From assembly GCF_017877135.1 (NCBI RefSeq), contig NZ_JAGIPH010000008.1:144537-208536 (forward strand): 64,000 nucleotides of DNA. The letters are read 5' to 3'. The first letter of the stretch is position 1. Every line of letters starts with the position of its first letter. A program made the position numbers and the translations under genes. Source of the DNA: Neorhizobium galegae (GTDB lineage Bacteria; Pseudomonadota; Alphaproteobacteria; Rhizobiales; Rhizobiaceae). Shown here piece after piece: positions 9,321 through 18,175 of this stretch. Below the pieces are notes generated by a model. The model ran no database searches, was not told where the DNA came from, and was given only the letters and a program-made list of their open reading frames with translations.

Positions 9321-9473
9321 AACGCGCCTGTCCAGCGCCTATTCTCTTCTCCGCTTCACCTGGATCTCCCTGCTGCAAGGTTTGGAGATCGCGATGCCAT
9401 TGATGAAAACCGCAGCTTTGCGCTGCCCAAGACGGTTTATTGCCCATCGACCTGCCGCTGACACCTGACGGCG
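9321..9473 (+). other. Riboswitch-to-thiX leader, possible ATPase-gene remnant
   Basis: 153 bases between aptamer and thiX. One reading frame (ending at 9461) contains 'LHLDLPAARF', which resembles the strand just before Walker A in ABC ATPases (LxLDLPAGRF), but no Walker A follows. This may be the scar of a deleted thiZ ATPase gene, which would explain why thiX and thiY have no ATPase partner here. The match is only ten residues and may be chance. The segment may otherwise be the expression platform of the riboswitch. Confidence 0.2.
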
Positions 9474-10262
9474 ATGCATTTCCGGCAGACGGGCTATGCC
9501 CTCCTTCTCCTTCTTGGCGCGTGGCAGGCTGTGATCCTCGCCTTTTCGCCGCCGCGCTACATCCTGCCGTCGCCTCTCGCGGTGGCCATGAGCTATGGCC
9601 GCCAGCCGCAATTCCTCATGCACCATGCCCTGATCACCGCCGGTGAAATCCTCATCGGTCTTGTCGTCGGCTGCGGGCTTGGCGCGCTGACGGCGCTCTG
9701 CGTTGCGGCTTTCCCGAAGACAGGCCGGCTCGTCTGGCCGCTCGTCGTGGTGCTGCAGGCTTTTCCGGTCTTCGTGCTGGCGCCCATTCTCGTCATCTGG
9801 CTGGGTTTTGGCATGGCCTCGAAAGTAGCGATGACGGTGATCATCATCTTCTTTCCAGTCGCCTCCGCCTTTGCCGATGGCCTTCGCCGCACCGAACCGG
9901 TGCTGATCGATGCCGCCTCGCTGACGCCAGCCAGCCATTTCCAGATCCTGCGCCACATCCGCCTGCCGCTGGCACTTCCAGCCCTTGTCTCGGGACTTCG
10001 GGTTGCCGCACCGCTTGCGCCGCTTGGCGCCATTGTCGGCGAATGGGTGGGTGCTGCCGGCGGCCTCGGCTTCGTCATGGTGCAGGCCAATGCCCGCATG
10101 CAGACCGACATGCTGTTTGCCGCCATGGTCATCCTTGCCCTGTTTACCGTTCTCCTGCGGCTTGCCGTCGATCGCCTGACGAGGGGCCTTGCGCCCTGGG
10201 CCCGGGAAGCAACGGACACATCCCGCCACCCATCCTTTCCACCAAGGAAACTCTCCGCATGA
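9474..10262 (+). CDS. thiX: HMP (thiamine precursor) ABC transporter permease
   Basis: A 262-residue inner-membrane permease of the NitT/TauT type with about six hydrophobic segments. The EAA-like loop is 'DAASLTPASHFQILRHIRLPLALPAL' around residues 145-170. Position behind a TPP riboswitch and directly before an NMT1-type binding protein identifies it as ThiX of a ThiXYZ importer for hydroxymethylpyrimidine or formylaminopyrimidine. No ATPase gene (thiZ) is in the operon; the subunit must be supplied elsewhere or is lost. The ribosome-binding site is weak. The gene overlaps thiY by 4 bases (ATGA). Confidence 0.8.
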   Translation: MHFRQTGYALLLLLGAWQAVILAFSPPRYILPSPLAVAMSYGRQPQFLMHHALITAGEILIGLVVGCGLGALTALCVAAFPKTGRLVWPLVVVLQAFPVFVLAPILVIWLGFGMASKVAMTVIIIFFPVASAFADGLRRTEPVLIDAASLTPASHFQILRHIRLPLALPALVSGLRVAAPLAPLGAIVGEWVGAAGGLGFVMVQANARMQTDMLFAAMVILALFTVLLRLAVDRLTRGLAPWAREATDTSRHPSFPPRKLSA

Positions 10263-11203
10263 AACGCTTAACAGCAGCGCTCGCCACCGCTCTTGCCCTG
10301 ACCCTTGCTCCCGCCGCCTCGCAGGCGGCCGACAAGCTGAGCGTGCTCCTCGAATGGTTCGTCAATCCCGATCACGCTCCCATGGTGATTGCCGTAGAGA
10401 AGGGCTATTTTGCCGAGGAGGGGCTTGAGGTGGAGCTGATCCCGCCATCGGACCCGTCGGCCGTGCCGCGCCTCGTCTCCACCGCGCAGGCCGATATCGG
10501 CATCCACTATCAGCCGAACCTCTATCTCGACCATGCCAACGGCCTGCCACTCGTGCGCTTCGGCACGCTGGTCGAAACGCCGCTGAACACCGTTACCGTG
10601 CTGGCCGACGGCCCGATCAAGACGCTGAAGGACCTGAAGGGCAAGAAGGTCGGCTTCTCCGTTTCCGGCTTCGAGGATGCCATGCTGAAGCGCATGCTGG
10701 CCTCCGAAGGAGTGGACCTGCAGGAGGTCGAGCTGGTCAACGTCAACTTCTCCCTCTCGCCCTCACTGATCGGCGGACAAGTGGATGCGACGCTTGGCGG
10801 CTTCCGAAATTTCGAGCTCACCCAGATGCAGATCGAGGGCCATAAGGGCCGCGCCTTTTTCCCCGAGGAGCATGGGGTGCCGCTCTATGACGAACTGATC
10901 TTCGTGACGCGGCCGGAGCTTCTCTCGGACAGCCGCCTGCCGCGCTTCCTGCATGCGGTGGAAAAGGCCGCAGTTTACCTGACGAACCATCCGGACGATG
11001 CCTGGCAACTGTTCATCAAGGACTATCCGAACCTTGACGACGCGCTGAACCGGCAGGCCTTTACCGATAGTCTGCCGCGATTTGCCAAGCGCCCGGCAGC
11101 CCTCGATCATGCCCGCTACCAACGCTTCGGTGCCTTCATGGCCAAAAGCGGTCTTATTGCAAAGGCGCCGCCGGTCGCAGATCTGGCCGTGGAGCTGAAG
11201 TGA
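10259..11203 (+). CDS. thiY: HMP-precursor ABC transporter binding protein (NMT1/THI5-like)
   Basis: A 314-residue periplasmic protein. The signal peptide is about 23 residues (MKRLTAALATALALT... to ASQAA). The mature part begins 'DKLSVLLEWFVNPDHAPMVIAVEKGYFAEEGLEVEL', the NMT1/THI5 signature that binds the pyrimidine half of thiamine. The frame is open upstream, but ATG 10259 is the natural start because it overlaps the thiX stop and opens the signal peptide. It lies downstream of the TPP riboswitch and hands its ligand to ThiX. Confidence 0.87.
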   Translation: MKRLTAALATALALTLAPAASQAADKLSVLLEWFVNPDHAPMVIAVEKGYFAEEGLEVELIPPSDPSAVPRLVSTAQADIGIHYQPNLYLDHANGLPLVRFGTLVETPLNTVTVLADGPIKTLKDLKGKKVGFSVSGFEDAMLKRMLASEGVDLQEVELVNVNFSLSPSLIGGQVDATLGGFRNFELTQMQIEGHKGRAFFPEEHGVPLYDELIFVTRPELLSDSRLPRFLHAVEKAAVYLTNHPDDAWQLFIKDYPNLDDALNRQAFTDSLPRFAKRPAALDHARYQRFGAFMAKSGLIAKAPPVADLAVELK

Positions 11204-11946
11204 CGGACATGAGCAGGCTTCCCACAAAAGAAGACGCCGCAGACCTGATCGCGCGCGTGCGCGCTCGGCGCCCCCGCGTGCATTGCCTGATGAACACCGT
11301 CGTGCAGAAATTCACCGCCGATGGCATCAGCGCGATCGGCGCCATTCCCTCGATGACGTCGTCGATGGAAGAAATCGCCGATTTTGTCGCCAAGGCCGAT
11401 GCGCTGACGATCAATCTCGGCACGCTGGATGCGGAACGCAAGAAGGTAATCCGGCTTGCCGTCGATGTCGCAACGACCGGCGGTAAACCCTGGATCCTCG
11501 ATCCCGTCCATTGCGATTACTCCCCGACGCGGCTTGCCTTTGCCCGCGAACTCATCACGCTCGGCCCGACGATTGTGCGCGGCAACCGGGCGGAGATGGA
11601 ACTGATCGGGGAGACCGGCGCCAGTCTTCTCATCATGACTGGTCCCGTCGATCATCTGAGCGATGCGGAGAAAAGCGTCCGCGTGGAAAACGGCCATGCC
11701 TTCATGGCGGTGGTGACGGGCACCGGCTGCCTTTCCGGCGGCGTGATCGCCGCCTTCATGGCGGTCGAAAAGAATGCGCTGACGGCCGCGACCGCCGCCC
11801 TCTGCACAACCGGCGTTTCAGCGGAACTTGCCGCCCCATCTGCGCGAGGTCCCGGCAGTTTCGAGCCGGCATTCCTCGATGCACTGGCAAACCTTGGCCC
11901 CGGCGACCTCATTTCCCATGCAAGGATACACCATGAGGCGACTTGA
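11200..11946 (+). CDS. thiM: Hydroxyethylthiazole kinase
   Basis: A 248-residue ThiM phosphorylating 4-methyl-5-(2-hydroxyethyl)thiazole, the salvage entry for the thiazole half of thiamine. Family features are 'VHCLMNTVVQKFTADG' near residue 27, 'PWILDPVHCDYS', 'VRGNRAEM' and the catalytic 'VTGTGCLSGGVIAAF'. The GTG at 11200 overlaps the thiY stop and has GGAG five bases upstream; ATG 11209 is an alternative. With thiE and thiD it forms the known rhizobial thiMED salvage set; no thiC, thiO, thiS or thiG is present in the window. Confidence 0.92.
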   Translation: MTDMSRLPTKEDAADLIARVRARRPRVHCLMNTVVQKFTADGISAIGAIPSMTSSMEEIADFVAKADALTINLGTLDAERKKVIRLAVDVATTGGKPWILDPVHCDYSPTRLAFARELITLGPTIVRGNRAEMELIGETGASLLIMTGPVDHLSDAEKSVRVENGHAFMAVVTGTGCLSGGVIAAFMAVEKNALTAATAALCTTGVSAELAAPSARGPGSFEPAFLDALANLGPGDLISHARIHHEAT

Positions 11947-12595
11947 TTACCGGCTGAATGCGCTGGTGGATGCCTCGCTTCTCGATGTGGCGGATCTCGC
12001 CGTGCTGGCAAAGCTTGCCGCCGACCACGGCGCAACGCTGATCCAGTATCGCGACAAGACCGCCTCGACGCGGGTGATGATCGAGCGCGCCGAGACCATC
12101 AAGGCGGCGCTTGGCGCAAGCAGCGTGCCCTTCGTCGTCAACGACCGGGTCGACGTGGCGCTTGCCGCCGGCGCAGACGGCGTGCATCTCGGCGCAGACG
12201 ACATGGATCCCGTCACAGCGCGCCACCTGCTGGGGCCGGATGCCATTATCGGTGTGACCGTGAAGACACCCGCCGATGCCAAGCGGGCCGGAACGGGGCC
12301 TGTCGATTATGCCTGCATCGGCGGCGTGTTCGAAACGCTCTCCAAGGTCAACCCGGATCCGCCGGTAGGCCTTGAGGGCCTGAGGACGCTTCGCGCAACG
12401 ATCCGGGCGCTCAATCCGGCGCTTCCCGTCGGTGCCATCGCCGGCATCACACTGGAAACGGCTCCCTCCGTCATCGCTGCCGGCGCCGATGGCATTGCTG
12501 CCATTTCGGCCCTGTTTCGCGCGCCGGACATCGCCGCTGCCGTGCGCGATTTCCGTACCGTCATCGATAACAGCCTGAAAGGAGAGGGGGCATGA
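11933..12595 (+). CDS. thiE: Thiamine-phosphate synthase
   Basis: A 220-residue TIM-barrel enzyme joining HMP pyrophosphate and thiazole phosphate into thiamine monophosphate. Recognisable segments are 'ATLIQYRDKTAS' (diphosphate/Mg site), 'FVVNDRVDVALAAGADGVHLGADD', 'GVTVKTPADAKRA', 'YACIGGVFET' and 'AIAGIT'. ATG 11933 has AAGGA at 11922-11926; another ATG lies 15 bases upstream. The gene overlaps thiM by 14 bases and thiD by 4 bases. Confidence 0.93.
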   Translation: MRRLDYRLNALVDASLLDVADLAVLAKLAADHGATLIQYRDKTASTRVMIERAETIKAALGASSVPFVVNDRVDVALAAGADGVHLGADDMDPVTARHLLGPDAIIGVTVKTPADAKRAGTGPVDYACIGGVFETLSKVNPDPPVGLEGLRTLRATIRALNPALPVGAIAGITLETAPSVIAAGADGIAAISALFRAPDIAAAVRDFRTVIDNSLKGEGA

Positions 12596-13392
12596 CCGCC
12601 ATAGCGCTGACCATTGCCGGTTCCGACAGCGGCGGCGGCGCCGGGATCCAGGCCGATATCAAGACCTTTTCGGCGCTCGGCACCTATGCCGCAAGCGTCA
12701 TCACCGCCGTCACCGCGCAGAACACTCGGGGCGTCACGGCCGTCGAGGATATTTCACCCGGCGTTATCGGCGCACAGATGGATGCCGTCTTCAGCGATCT
12801 TTCCGTCAACGCCGTCAAGATCGGCATGGTCTCGCGCAGCGAAACCATCGCGGTCATCGCCGACCGGCTTCAGGCCATCCGTGCTCCGATCGTGGTCGAC
12901 CCGGTGATGGTTGCCACCTCCGGCGATCGCTTGCTGCAGGAAGATGCCATAGCGGCGCTCACCCACCTACTGTTGCCGCTTGCCCATGTGGTGACGCCGA
13001 ACCTGCCGGAAGCAGCACTTCTGACCAGTCAGCCGATCGCAGAGAACCGGAATGAGATGATCGCGCAGGCCCGCATCGTTCTTGGGTTCGGCGCGCGGGC
13101 GGTTCTCATGAAAGGCGGGCACGGGGAGGGAGCGGAAAGCGTCGATTACCTGGTCACGACCGACGAAGTGCTCCCCTTGTCTGCCCCGCGGATCGATACC
13201 CGGAACGATCACGGCACCGGCTGCACCCTTGCCGCAGCGGTGACTGCAAACCTTGCAAAGGGACTGCCCCTGGCTGAAGCCGCACGTAAGGCAAAGGCCT
13301 ATCTGCAGGCCGCACTGGAAGGCGGCCGCGAGCTTGCCATTGGCGGGGGCCGGGGGCCGGTTCACCATTTCCATGGGTGGTGGCAGGCATGA
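12592..13392 (+). CDS. thiD: Hydroxymethylpyrimidine/phosphomethylpyrimidine kinase
   Basis: A 266-residue ribokinase-fold kinase that makes HMP-P and HMP-PP. Visible motifs are 'IAGSDSGGGAGIQADIKTF' at the N-terminus, 'VKIGMVS', 'VVDPVMVATSGDRL', 'VLMKGGHG' and the C-terminal anion hole 'DHGTGCTLAAAVTANLA'. It completes the salvage route: ThiXY supplies pyrimidine, ThiD activates it, ThiM activates thiazole and ThiE joins them. Its last four bases are shared with the ATG of the TRAP permease gene, so the transporter that follows is translationally coupled to thiD. Confidence 0.93.
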   Translation: MTAIALTIAGSDSGGGAGIQADIKTFSALGTYAASVITAVTAQNTRGVTAVEDISPGVIGAQMDAVFSDLSVNAVKIGMVSRSETIAVIADRLQAIRAPIVVDPVMVATSGDRLLQEDAIAALTHLLLPLAHVVTPNLPEAALLTSQPIAENRNEMIAQARIVLGFGARAVLMKGGHGEGAESVDYLVTTDEVLPLSAPRIDTRNDHGTGCTLAAAVTANLAKGLPLAEAARKAKAYLQAALEGGRELAIGGGRGPVHHFHGWWQA

Positions 13393-15191
13393 CGCAGAGG
13401 GCAGGGAAGCGTCGCGTTCAAAGCATGCTGGCAGGCTTCGAGTCCGTTCTTTCGGGTCTGGCTGCCGTGCTGCTTTTTGCGCTGCTTGCCCTCGTGCTTA
13501 TCAATGTCACGCTCCGCTATGTCTTTCAAAGCGGCTTTATCGGCGCGGAAGATCTCGGCATCTGGCTGCATCTGGCGCTGATTTCGGTCGCCGCCCCGCT
13601 GTCTCTTTCGGGCCCGCTTGCCATGCGGTTCGATGTCGGCCTGCGGCTTTTGCCGTCCAAAGGGCGGGCGGTCGCCGAAATGCTGGCGGATGCGGTCAGC
13701 GTCGTCGCGGCCCTCACGCTCATCTTCGGTGCTGATGAAACAATCGCCATGCTCGGCGGTATCTCGCCAACGCTTGGGCTTCCGGAATGGCTGCGTTTTG
13801 CCCTGATCGGCAGCGGCGGCTTTATGCTGCTTGCGGTTCTCGGCTTGCGACGCCTTGCAGACACCAGAGGATTGCCGCTCCTGGCGTCTCTCGTGCTGGG
13901 CGGCGGGCTTTATGGTCTGGCCACCCATATGGATCTCAGCGGAAATTGGCCGCCAAGCGCCTTTCTCGCCCTCATCGCCGGCATCGGCCTCCTTGTCTCG
14001 GCACCATTGTCCCATGCATTTCTGGCCGCAGCCTCGCTCAGCCTTGCCTTCGGAAGCAGCCTGCCGGAACCGGCCATCGTCGCCACCGCCGTCAATGGCA
14101 TGTCGAAATTCCTGCTGCTGGCCATTCCCTTCTTCCTGCTGGCCGGCGGTCTTCTGACCGCCTCCGGGGCTGCCGAGCGCCTCGTGCGCTTTGCCGCAAC
14201 GCTGGTCGGCCATCGCCGGGCGGGGCTTGCGCAAACGGTGCTGCTGACCAGCGTTATCTTTTCCGGCGCGTCGGGCTCCTCTGTTGCCAACGCCGCCTTC
14301 GGCGCCTCCACCTTCCAGCCGCAACTGGTCAAGAACGGTTATCCACCGGCGCAGGCGGGCGCGATCATTGCCGCCTCTTCAGTGCTTGATAACGTCATTC
14401 CGCCCTCGATCGCCTTCCTGCTTCTCGCCGCCGCCACCAACCTGTCGGTCGGCTCGCTTCTGGCCGGTGGCTTTGTCGCCGGCGGATTGATGGCCGTGTG
14501 CCTGGCCATCGCCATCCACGTCTCGGTCAAGGCCCGGCCGGAAGGACGGCCCGCCTCGGGCAGCGAACGCATCGCCGCCACTCTGTCTGCATTGCCGGCC
14601 TTCGGCCTTGGCGTCATCGTGGTCGCCGGCATTCGCTTCGGCGTGGTCACCACGACCGAGGCCGCAGCCCTTGCCGCAGCTTACACGCTGGTCCTTGCAC
14701 TGGCAGCGCGCCTTTCCATCACCTCGCTCACCGCCGCCTTCCGACAGGCGGCAGCGGAAGCAGGCGCCATCGGGCTGCTGATCGGTTCGGCCGGACCCTT
14801 TGCCTTCCTGCTTGCGGTGGATGACGTGGCAGGTCTGATCGCGGACGCCGTCAACGCGTTCGGACATCATCCCGCACTCGTCCTCCTGATGGCAAACCTC
14901 GTGCTGCTGGTCGCGGGGCTGGTGCTGGATATCGGCGCGGCGATCCTGCTGCTCGGGCCAATCCTGCTTCCGGTTGCCGTGTCTGCCGGGCTCGATCCCA
15001 TCCATTTCGGCGTCATCCTGGTGGTGAACCTGATGATCCACGGCCTGACGCCGCCGCTCGGCATTCTGATCTTTGTCGTATCGGGCGTTACCCGCGTGCC
15101 GGCCGCGGAGCTTTTTCGCGCAGTGCTACCCTATCTTGCGGCGCTGCTCACCGCACTCTTCATCCTCTCTGTTGCAACACTGATGGTCTGA
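13389..15191 (+). CDS. Fused TRAP transporter permease (DctQM type)
   Basis: A 600-residue membrane protein fusing the small DctQ-like subunit (about residues 1-160, with the DctQ-like 'LINVTLRYVFQSGFIGAEDLGIWLHL' segment) and the large DctM-like subunit (from about residue 190, with 'SGSSVANAAFG' and 'ASSVLDNVIPPSIAFLLLAAATNLSVG'). About 16 hydrophobic segments are visible. The ATG overlaps the thiD stop (ATGA), so it belongs to the riboswitch-controlled operon. TRAP permeases import small organic acids with Na+; here the context points to a thiamine precursor, perhaps the thiazole used by ThiM. Family certain, substrate inferred. Confidence 0.88.
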   Translation: MTQRAGKRRVQSMLAGFESVLSGLAAVLLFALLALVLINVTLRYVFQSGFIGAEDLGIWLHLALISVAAPLSLSGPLAMRFDVGLRLLPSKGRAVAEMLADAVSVVAALTLIFGADETIAMLGGISPTLGLPEWLRFALIGSGGFMLLAVLGLRRLADTRGLPLLASLVLGGGLYGLATHMDLSGNWPPSAFLALIAGIGLLVSAPLSHAFLAAASLSLAFGSSLPEPAIVATAVNGMSKFLLLAIPFFLLAGGLLTASGAAERLVRFAATLVGHRRAGLAQTVLLTSVIFSGASGSSVANAAFGASTFQPQLVKNGYPPAQAGAIIAASSVLDNVIPPSIAFLLLAAATNLSVGSLLAGGFVAGGLMAVCLAIAIHVSVKARPEGRPASGSERIAATLSALPAFGLGVIVVAGIRFGVVTTTEAAALAAAYTLVLALAARLSITSLTAAFRQAAAEAGAIGLLIGSAGPFAFLLAVDDVAGLIADAVNAFGHHPALVLLMANLVLLVAGLVLDIGAAILLLGPILLPVAVSAGLDPIHFGVILVVNLMIHGLTPPLGILIFVVSGVTRVPAAELFRAVLPYLAALLTALFILSVATLMV

Positions 15192-15205
15192 AAGGTCTAA
15201 ACCCC

Positions 15206-16198
15206 ATGTCCCAGTTGAAACGCCGCTCCTTTATGGCCGTGACCGCGGGTGCGGCCTTTGCTGCACCGGCCCTTCTGCGACCGGCCGCGGCGCGCACAAC
15301 GACGATCACCGTCGCCTCGCTTCTCGGCGAAGACAAACCGGAGACAAAAATCTGGCGGCATGTGGCCGAACAGGTGGAGCAGAAACTGCCCGGCCGGTTC
15401 CGTTTCAACGTGGTAGCGAACGGGGCGCTCGGCGGCGAAAAGGAAGTGGCGGAGGCGACCCGGCTCGGCTCTGTCCAGGCAAGCCTTTCCACCGTCTCGG
15501 CCCTGTCCGGCTGGGTGCCGGAGCTGCAGATTCTCGATCTGCCCTTCCTCTATCGGGATGCCGCCCATCTGCGCCGCGTGGTGACGGGCAGCACCGGCGA
15601 GGCGCTTTCGGCAAGGCTTGCGGCGCAGAACTTCATCTCCTGCGGCTTTATCGATTACGGCGCACGCCATCTCCTGACGAAGACCCCCGTCACGCGGCCG
15701 GAGCAGCTCAAAGGCCAGCGCATCCGCGTCATCCAGAGCCCGCTCCACACAAAGCTCTGGAGCGCCTATGGCGCCGCCCCAGTCGGCATTCCCATCACCG
15801 AGACCTATAATGCACTCTCGACCGGCGTGGTGGATGCCATGGATCTCACCAAATCCGCCTATGCCGGCTTCAAGCTTTATGAAGTCGTCCCCTCGATGAC
15901 GGAGACCGGCCATATCCGTGCCTCCGGCATCGTGTTCTTTGCGGCAAGCTTCTGGAAGACGCTTTCGCCGGAAGAACAGGCTGTGCTGCAGACGGCAGCC
16001 GGTGAGGGTGCACTTTATTTCAACCAGTTGATCGTCGAAGACGAGGCGCGCTCGATGGAAACGGCAAAGGCCCATGGCGGCAAGCTTCTGCAGCCGGAAG
16101 CGTTCGAAACCTGGCAGGCCGGCGCAAAAAATGTCTGGCAGGATTTTGCGACGGTGGTCGGCGGCATGGATCGCATCGAAGCAGTCCAGCAGGCCTGA
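15206..16198 (+). CDS. TRAP transporter solute-binding protein (DctP family)
   Basis: A 330-residue periplasmic receptor. It has a twin-arginine-like signal (KRRSFMAVTAGAAFAAPALL, cut near AAA-RT) followed by the DctP fold: 'GALGGEKEVAEATRLGSVQ', 'LDLPFLYRD', 'LKGQRIRVIQSPLHTKLWSAYGAAPVGIP' and 'ETYNALSTGVVDAMD'. The Arg in 'QRIRVIQS' corresponds to the conserved carboxylate-binding Arg of TRAP receptors, so the ligand may carry a carboxylate. It lies 14 bases after the fused permease and ends the operon opened by the TPP riboswitch. Confidence 0.87.
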   Translation: MSQLKRRSFMAVTAGAAFAAPALLRPAAARTTTITVASLLGEDKPETKIWRHVAEQVEQKLPGRFRFNVVANGALGGEKEVAEATRLGSVQASLSTVSALSGWVPELQILDLPFLYRDAAHLRRVVTGSTGEALSARLAAQNFISCGFIDYGARHLLTKTPVTRPEQLKGQRIRVIQSPLHTKLWSAYGAAPVGIPITETYNALSTGVVDAMDLTKSAYAGFKLYEVVPSMTETGHIRASGIVFFAASFWKTLSPEEQAVLQTAAGEGALYFNQLIVEDEARSMETAKAHGGKLLQPEAFETWQAGAKNVWQDFATVVGGMDRIEAVQQA

Positions 16199-16266
16199 CA
16201 TCGCGCCGCGTCTGGCCCTTCGCTGCGTTTGCCTCTATGAGGGAGCCGAGGACCAGAAGACTGCCG

Positions 16267-16866
16267 ATGACCGACAGCAAGACACCGACGGACAACCCCA
16301 CCAAGACCGGACCGCATGAAAATGCCGGTGACGAGAGCGACCGGCCGACCCCGCGCATGCTTTCCTGGGCGCGCAATTCCGCCGCCTACCGGCTTTCCAA
16401 GCGCATGATGACGCAACGGCAACTCTCGGACGCCATCAGCCGCAAGGCGCGGCAGAAATTCGAAGGCATCAGCGAAGCGCAGGTCAAGGCGCTTGCAGCC
16501 TCCGCGGTTGCCTTCGGGCTGGATGTGAAAGCACTGGATGACACCGCCTATGCGGAAATTAGGACCCGATCCTCGGCCCGCGCCGGCAAATCAAAAAAGG
16601 CCATTGCCCAGACGCTTGCCCAGAAGGGCGTCGACCGTCAGATCGTCACAGAGGCCCTCTCAGACGCCGACGACCTGCGCGCCGCCGTCATCTACGCCAG
16701 ACGCCGCGCCTTCGGGCCGTTTCGCCGGATAGACCTCGATGACAAGCAGAAGGCCCGAGAACTTTCCGCCTTCGCCCGCCAGGGTTTTTCCTACGACATC
16801 GGCGCGCGGGTGTTTGCGATGGATGTCGATGAGGCCGACGAAATTCTGGGTGGCGATAGCTGGTGA
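16267..16866 (+). CDS. recX: RecX-family regulator of RecA
   Basis: A 199-residue protein with the helix-repeat RecX pattern: 'RNSAAYRLSKRMMTQRQLSDAISRKA' (residues 36-61), 'GKSKKAIAQTLAQKGVDRQIVTEAL' and 'KARELSAFARQGFSYDIGARVF'. RecX caps RecA filaments and limits recombination. The N-terminal 30 residues are polar and low in structure. ATG 16267 was chosen over an in-frame ATG at 16237 because the RecX-like part starts later and the upstream residues look non-coding. It is not next to recA, which is common in rhizobia. Confidence 0.82.
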   Translation: MTDSKTPTDNPTKTGPHENAGDESDRPTPRMLSWARNSAAYRLSKRMMTQRQLSDAISRKARQKFEGISEAQVKALAASAVAFGLDVKALDDTAYAEIRTRSSARAGKSKKAIAQTLAQKGVDRQIVTEALSDADDLRAAVIYARRRAFGPFRRIDLDDKQKARELSAFARQGFSYDIGARVFAMDVDEADEILGGDSW

Positions 16867-17180
16867 GGTTCAGCGCCATGGTGTGGCAGCCGGCAGCGGC
16901 GGCAACCTCGTCCAGGCCCGCACCGCGGAACCGGACGCGTTCGAGGCCTTACACGTGAAGGATGCCTGTGCGCCGTTATATCCTATAAGCGCAAACCGCT
17001 CGCGATTTTCGACTTTTGACATAATCTCAAACTCGCCGCCGGTCGCGATAGATGCTCACTGCGATCCAGTAAAACTGGGGAATTTTAGACATTGTTAACC
17101 AAACATCCCGCTACGTGGGGGTATGGAAGACTGCTTCATGATTCGAAGCGGCCGTGGAAAATGTTTCGGGAAACGATATA
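16867..17180 (+). other. Intergenic region before the cellulose operon, no gene seen
   Basis: About 310 bases. The first half is GC-rich and the second half (from about 16990) is distinctly richer in A/T. A TTGACA-like hexamer lies near 17016 but without a convincing -10 at the right distance. The bcsN promoter is expected in the second half; I could not fix it. Confidence 0.4.
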
Positions 17181-18164
17181 ATGAGGGCGGCCTCCTTATA
17201 TAACGTCGTAGCAGGCGTGCTGGCGTCTACAATCCTTGCGGGTTGCCAGACGGCGGCTGCCGTCAAGACACCGGCCGCACCAGAACTCGTGGCACCGGAA
17301 AAGGCGCTGATCATGCCTCCCCCGGGCGGGCTTGCCATGGTGGGCGTGGTGGAGCATGCCTATGGCAACGGCATCGAGCAGACCGTGTTGCTTGCCACAT
17401 CGTCCTCCGTCATCGGGCAGAATTACCTCAAGATCCGCTACAACGGCGGCAATTCGGGCGAAACCGGCAGCGTTGCCTACCGTCCGATCACCGAGAGCAG
17501 CCTTCGCAGCGAGAGGGCGGCGGCCCTTCCCGGCATTCGCCTGACCCCATCCATGAATTTCCTGCGCAATGCCTACGGGCCGATCGGCTATGCGTCCGGC
17601 AAAAGCGCCGGCGGCGATACCTGTCTCTTTGGCTGGCAGCAGATCCGTTCGCGCTCGACCGGCAGCGGAATGGGACGCGATTTCGGCATGATCCAGGTGA
17701 GGGTGCGGCTTTGCGATCACGCTGCAAGCGAGCGGGAACTGCTCAATTACATGTATGGCTATACCATCACCGGCACGTTCCAGGGGCAGATCTGGAACCC
17801 CTATGGCGCGCCTCCGCCAGTATCCGACAGCCTCGCCTATGCTGGACCGCAGGTTCTGCCGCCTGCCGATACGACCCCGGCATACTATTCCTTCGGCTAT
17901 CGCCCGCAGGCGCCAGCCGCCCTGCGGGCGCCGGTCAGACAGGCGCTTGCACCCGTTGCCAAGGCACCCGATCCGGGTCCGGCCGTGGTTGTCGTTCCAG
18001 GCCCCGGCGCAACACTCGCTCCCGTCACCGCCACACCGGCCTCATCGGCGCCGCCTTCCCTGGCGACAACGGCGCCATCATCCCCACTCCTGGTCCCTTC
18101 GCCGCAATGCCTTGGTTCCACCCCGGCCCCCAACGGCAGCGCATGCGCCGCCAACGATAAGTGA
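17181..18164 (+). CDS. bcsN: Cellulose biosynthesis lipoprotein BcsN
   Basis: A 327-residue predicted lipoprotein. Its signal peptide ends in the lipobox L-A-G-C (about residues 19-22), so it should be anchored in a membrane facing the periplasm. The middle (residues 45-205) is a conserved domain with two or three Cys; the last 110 residues are Pro/Ala-rich and low-complexity. BcsN is found at the head of type III (Agrobacterium/Rhizobium) cellulose operons, exactly as here. A GTG at 17154 is in frame, but ATG 17181 gives the proper signal peptide. Its biochemical role is unknown. Confidence 0.82.
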   Translation: MRAASLYNVVAGVLASTILAGCQTAAAVKTPAAPELVAPEKALIMPPPGGLAMVGVVEHAYGNGIEQTVLLATSSSVIGQNYLKIRYNGGNSGETGSVAYRPITESSLRSERAAALPGIRLTPSMNFLRNAYGPIGYASGKSAGGDTCLFGWQQIRSRSTGSGMGRDFGMIQVRVRLCDHAASERELLNYMYGYTITGTFQGQIWNPYGAPPPVSDSLAYAGPQVLPPADTTPAYYSFGYRPQAPAALRAPVRQALAPVAKAPDPGPAVVVVPGPGATLAPVTATPASSAPPSLATTAPSSPLLVPSPQCLGSTPAPNGSACAANDK

Positions 18165-18175
18165 GGTTGCAGTCC

